From Nesterenkonia lacusekhoensis (GTDB lineage: Bacteria; Actinomycetota; Actinomycetes; Actinomycetales; Micrococcaceae): a DNA stretch of 64,000 nucleotides. Positions 62,001 through 64,000 of the stretch are shown here, in pieces. The notes beneath the pieces are model-generated. The model ran no database searches. It had not been told where the DNA came from and was given only the letters and a program-made list of their open reading frames with translations. The position numbers were made by a program, and so were the translations under genes. The DNA is taken from positions 496,001 to 560,000 of the forward strand of contig NZ_JAGINX010000001.1 of the NCBI RefSeq assembly GCF_017876395.1, written 5' to 3'. How positions within the stretch are numbered: position 1 is the stretch's first letter; every line of letters begins with the position of its first letter.

Positions 62001-62595
62001 CGTGCTCATCCCCGGCAGCGAGGAGGGCGCACTGGTCGACGCGGTGGACACCGCCGGCGGTCTGACCGCGGTGGGCCCTACGGATCGTGGACTGCTGTGG
62101 CGGGCTGAGGCTGACCAGGATCAGGACATCCCCCATGTGGCCGGCCAGGCCGGGGCGAACACGTCATGGGCCCGGCTTCTCGACGATGAGGGCGAGACCG
62201 TGGCCCTGCTGCCGAGTCAGAACCATCAGGTCGATCTGGAGCTCTCCGAGCTGCGCGACAGCCACGGCGAACCGCTGGAGGCGGAGGCCGGGCGGAACTA
62301 CTACATCCAGATCGCCAGCGAACGCGCCACCGGATGGGAGGCGCAGCTCGACGGAGAGACTCTGCGCCGGATGCCCGCCGACGAGAACGGTGACGGCACC
62401 GAGGAATGGGCCCAGCGCTTCGAGGTCGCCGGTGAGAGGCTCACCGCAGAGGCTGAGCTGAGCATCGCACACCAGCCGATCTACCGGTGGCCGATGGTAT
62501 TCGGCGTCGGGATCTTCCTGGTCCTGGTGACGCTGATCGCAGTGCCGCTGCCGCGCAGCTGGCGGATGCTTCCGGTGGAGGTGAGGCAGGTATGA
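59005..62595 (+). CDS. Large membrane glycosyltransferase-like protein, non-canonical start
   Basis: About 1196 aa: GT2-like N-terminal domain (to about residue 270), linker, then a multi-helix membrane domain and an extracytoplasmic C-terminal domain with a last helix near WPMVFGVGIFLVLVTLIAV. Members of this actinobacterial family are envelope glycosyltransferases. The first ATG/GTG/TTG in frame is a TTG at 59275, inside the GT fold; the conserved first strand (HIAAVVLYGSGDS, AAQTRQPDAVIEL) lies upstream, back to the frame's previous stop at 58936. A CTG at 59005 overlaps the whiB stop (CTGA) behind GGAAG (58992-58996). The acidic motif expected after the WLW strand (HDD in relatives) reads LPAG, so activity is doubtful. 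Confidence 0.75.
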   Translation: MIAPLIEPHIAAVVLYGSGDSASEADATRAALAAQTRQPDAVIELSSSAYSGPQDLSRSLRSKLLRDRRRAEQTTSPGPAGTRSTQLWRTLERQLPEGFSAEHQWLWILPAGTVPEPEALSHLEDRLFTVKDETTHPSIRVIGAKVTDADHTHGRRLINVGLAAGHSGEVVALNEPRELDQGQYDGRDRVAGVSAHGMLVESSLFADLGGFDPTLPADYAALQFCQAAREVGAEVVIEPTAVVGREVAAPGQDRQEAGEIDPARVHRYGGTLYLPAPQRRGQIRRRLAAAHPLLVPFLWVGRWAAALLRLVLLSLTKAPDAGVSQFVASAGALLNWAALFHVRSFRAKGRKAAFIRRERQNDVDAGETLRAGRRADERLQLSSAQLRAHRRKMMTAETVTLRPGAAQDERAQERARQEAEDEALLAVGSSDGEFDEMPSRGSGDRLGLFLMLLALTGVSLVAFRSLLSAEALTGGAALPVSASLQEVLHHTTSFVSAEGLGDRAAADPFSLILLLFSLVSFGHASTVLVWLVILALPLAALTAWSAAGLWTRSAVTRVIASLLWAAVPTLHLALGEGRIGTVAAHILLPLVVRSTVRAIGARGSWEHATGAALLLAVLTAAAPVLLPLALLVIVTVAIVLTVRDPQRRSGRTLWLIPLPSLAVSFPMLASAAVAEKNVLATLIAEPTPPTAPGVTGETAPLWQQLLGHHVAFDPAAGLAGAGQSGSWISDYFTGDFWSLRLALLIGAPLLILAGLGIFSAVFRRGPKHDADPAGLRSGTAVAVGLILLAALGLSALVAQLAAGDDGLNVLPGSVAPLVSVISFCLLAAGIGSLARLPQAMRRVGGYITPVAATLLVLSVVASLGLWAIPRSTPASELTGEPLTAVHQQPTAIGPGEVRQIPASAADQGMGPAQLRTLVLEAAPQGVVAELVSGQGRTLDTYWPGISVGDSPLLARSAEGAAAEQNLLAGEEVLAELVAAVVSPGAENTEELMEELGVGFVLIPGSEEGALVDAVDTAGGLTAVGPTDRGLLWRAEADQDQDIPHVAGQAGANTSWARLLDDEGETVALLPSQNHQVDLELSELRDSHGEPLEAEAGRNYYIQIASERATGWEAQLDGETLRRMPADENGDGTEEWAQRFEVAGERLTAEAELSIAHQPIYRWPMVFGVGIFLVLVTLIAVPLPRSWRMLPVEVRQV

Positions 62596-64000
62596 GCGCC
62601 AAGAAGGTCAAGAAGGTCATCCGGCAGCAGCGTCGGGACCGTCGCCGGGCCGAGCGCGAGCAGGCCCGCCGGGCCAAGGCTGCCCAGCAGGCCCAGCGCG
62701 CAGCTGAGAAGAAGGCTGCCGCGCAGCAGGCCGCGGAGGCGAAGGCCTCTGCCAAACAGGCGTCTGCCAATCAGGCCGAGACCAAGAAGGCTGAGACCAA
62801 GAAGGCTGAGACCGAGAAGGCTCAGACCAAGACTGCTGAAGCGCAGACCGCTGAGGCGCGCGACGCCGGCCGTCCCGCCGGAGCGCAGGCTCAGTTCGGC
62901 GGCGCCGCAGCCTCTTCTGCCGCAGTCTCCGAGGCTCCCGCTCAGGAGCCGCTCGCCGCGGAGCGCACCGCAGAGGACACCCCTGCGGACGAATCTCCCG
63001 CCTCGGCGGAGCCGGAAGCCGCAGCCTCCGCCGCAGCCGCAGAGAAGAAGTCGCGCCGCACCGGGTCTCGACGCTCAGCCGTGCGGGTGGGCGCCGTCGT
63101 CGTGACCGCGGCATTGGTCGGCGTCGGAGCGGGCTCTGCGGTGACCGACTTCTCCGGCTCGGACCGCGCGCCGCTGGCACCGGTGGCCGGATCCGGAGTG
63201 GCCTCGCCCCAGACGGGTCAGACCTATCTGTGCCCGCCCATGCCGGGACAGGCCGATTCGCTGACCACCGACGGGATCCTGGACTATGCCTCCCGCGACG
63301 GCTCCGCCTCCAGCCTCTTCCAGTCGTTGGTGCTCGCTGAGGACGGGGCCGAGCTCCCCGAGGCCCACATCGCTCAGATCACCAGCGATGGACAGCTGAA
63401 CCGCCAGTCGCTCAGTGGCGGCCAGGGCGTGATCCATCATGCGGAGCCCGGCCAGCAGCAGGCTCCGGTGCTGGGAGTCTCGGCCGGGCAGAGCGGTGAT
63501 CCGCTGACCGCGGCCGGGCTGTTCGAGTACCACGCGGACCAGGGACCGGTGACCGGGCTGGCCGTGGGGGAGTGCGGTCCGGCCCAGCAGAACCACTGGT
63601 TCTTCGGCCCGGAGACCGGCCCCGGCGCCACCTCGCTGCTGACCCTGTCCAACCCCTATGACCGCGCCTCCACTGTGGAGGTCACCACCTACGACGCCGA
63701 CGGCGAACGCGGAGCCAGGGGCGCGCGCAGCATTGTGGTCCCACCCCAGACGGTGCGCACCGTCAATATGGCGGCGCTGAGCGGGGGCAGCGTGAACATG
63801 GGCGTGGAGGTCAGTGCCACCGGCGCCCCGGTGGGCGCGCAGATGCAGTCCTCCCGTGCCGCCGGGCTGACCGGCACCGGGGCCGAATTCCTCCCCAGCG
63901 CGCAGGGCCTGCAGGACGAACACGTCATCCCTGGCGTGCCGATGGCGGACACCTCATCCGAGGGAGCCGCCGATGACCCCACATCCATGCCGGCCGAGCT
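62592..64000 (+). CDS. DUF5719 family membrane-anchored protein (partial, runs off window)
   Basis: Open from the ATG at 62592 to the window end with no stop (469 codons visible). The ATG overlaps the upstream stop (ATGA). A very basic start, then an Ala/Lys/Glu/Gln-rich coiled region with 15-bp tandem repeats, an acidic Ala/Glu stretch, a membrane helix (near VGAVVVTAALVGVGAGSAV, about residue 165), and an extracytoplasmic domain starting TYLCPPMPGQADSL. The latter matches DUF5719, found next to the large GT-like protein and whiB in Micrococcales. Role unknown, probably in the envelope with its neighbour. Confidence 0.82.
   Translation, partial: MSAKKVKKVIRQQRRDRRRAEREQARRAKAAQQAQRAAEKKAAAQQAAEAKASAKQASANQAETKKAETKKAETEKAQTKTAEAQTAEARDAGRPAGAQAQFGGAAASSAAVSEAPAQEPLAAERTAEDTPADESPASAEPEAAASAAAAEKKSRRTGSRRSAVRVGAVVVTAALVGVGAGSAVTDFSGSDRAPLAPVAGSGVASPQTGQTYLCPPMPGQADSLTTDGILDYASRDGSASSLFQSLVLAEDGAELPEAHIAQITSDGQLNRQSLSGGQGVIHHAEPGQQQAPVLGVSAGQSGDPLTAAGLFEYHADQGPVTGLAVGECGPAQQNHWFFGPETGPGATSLLTLSNPYDRASTVEVTTYDADGERGARGARSIVVPPQTVRTVNMAALSGGSVNMGVEVSATGAPVGAQMQSSRAAGLTGTGAEFLPSAQGLQDEHVIPGVPMADTSSEGAADDPTSMPAE
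62778..62837 (+). repeat. 15-bp tandem repeats in the DUF5719 gene
   Basis: GAGACCAAGAAGGCT at 62778-62792, 62793-62807, 62808-62822 (one change) and a diverged fourth copy to 62837, encoding (A)ETKK repeats in the basic/coiled part. In-frame, likely slippage-prone. Confidence 0.85.

Noticed and set aside
62778-62837. Tandem repeat as a regulatory array
   Set aside because: It is in-frame inside the DUF5719 gene and encodes a repetitive ETKKA coiled stretch.

Overview
The window is chromosomal DNA of a high-GC actinobacterium. Sampled coding lines are about 68-70% GC, GTG starts are common, and there is a Wbl (WhiB) factor, a leaderless TANNNT-to-start promoter style, and actinobacteria-specific families (DUF3117, DUF3107, DUF4245, TIGR03089, DUF5719). 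Gene content and order point to Micrococcales, most likely Micrococcaceae (Arthrobacter/Nesterenkonia-like); the genus is an inference. Most of the window is core metabolism in conserved order. No rRNA, tRNA, CRISPR array, prophage, intact insertion sequence or defence island was seen.

Layout. 1-2720 (+): end of an exonuclease III gene, trpS, a YihY/BrkB membrane protein, a stand-alone Lrp-type RAM-domain protein. 2821-6365 (-): succinate dehydrogenase sdhCDAB. 6695-13269 (+): a tightly packed unit with GDP-mannose pyrophosphorylase, an M20 amidohydrolase, nucleoside salvage (cdd, deoA, add), a DedA protein and MazG. 13342-22822 (+, except ybaK): eno, dusB, dgt, dnaG, ppc. 22929-25214: a divergent pair for acyl-CoA oxidation (glutaryl-CoA-dehydrogenase-like enzyme and HSD10-like SDR). 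25362-27253: a DrrAB-type ABC exporter, followed by a frameshifted DUF4870 remnant. 27709-36492: sirtuin, uppP, DivIVA-like protein, DUF3117, O-methyltransferase, an unrecognised membrane-anchored protein, tatB, a DASS transporter, mrp, a YflT-like stress protein and a GlsB-like membrane protein. 36602-44573: aminopeptidase P, PHP phosphoesterase, TetR regulator, DUF3107, DEAD-box helicase, an orphan DNA methyltransferase, a prepilin peptidase, Nudix, thioesterase. 44722-47112: a lower-GC acyl-CoA ligase/TetR pair that looks acquired. 47229-51335: fumC, beta-carbonic anhydrase, DUF4245, glpX. 51356-64000: a cell-envelope and purine block with manA, LCP ligase, purE, purK, GtrA, TIGR03089, whiB, a large glycosyltransferase-like membrane protein and DUF5719.

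How the genes fit together. sdh, fumC, ppc, eno and glpX cover TCA, anaplerotic and lower-glycolytic/gluconeogenic steps. manA and manC supply GDP-mannose for glycans, and uppP, LCP, GtrA and the GT-like protein act at the lipid-linked cell-envelope stage. The trpS/yihY/sdh/cdd/deoA/add stretch and the manA/LCP/purE/purK/GtrA/whiB stretch both have recognisable counterparts in Mycobacterium tuberculosis, as does the O-methyltransferase/tatB/mrp stretch, where the sigE-rseA pair expected there is missing.

Main items for a second look: a glycosyltransferase gene with no canonical start codon, apparently starting at CTG over the whiB stop and lacking the usual acidic motif; a family of three degenerate inverted repeats ending TTCTAC...GTAGAA, two of which flank a decayed gene; about 18 genes with a TANNNT hexamer 6-7 nt before the start codon; a long inverted repeat between ybaK and dnaG; a tandem triplication carrying the mrp stop codon; and the low-GC ligase/TetR insert with a clear palindromic operator. 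I did not find convincing evidence of a wholly new multi-gene system.
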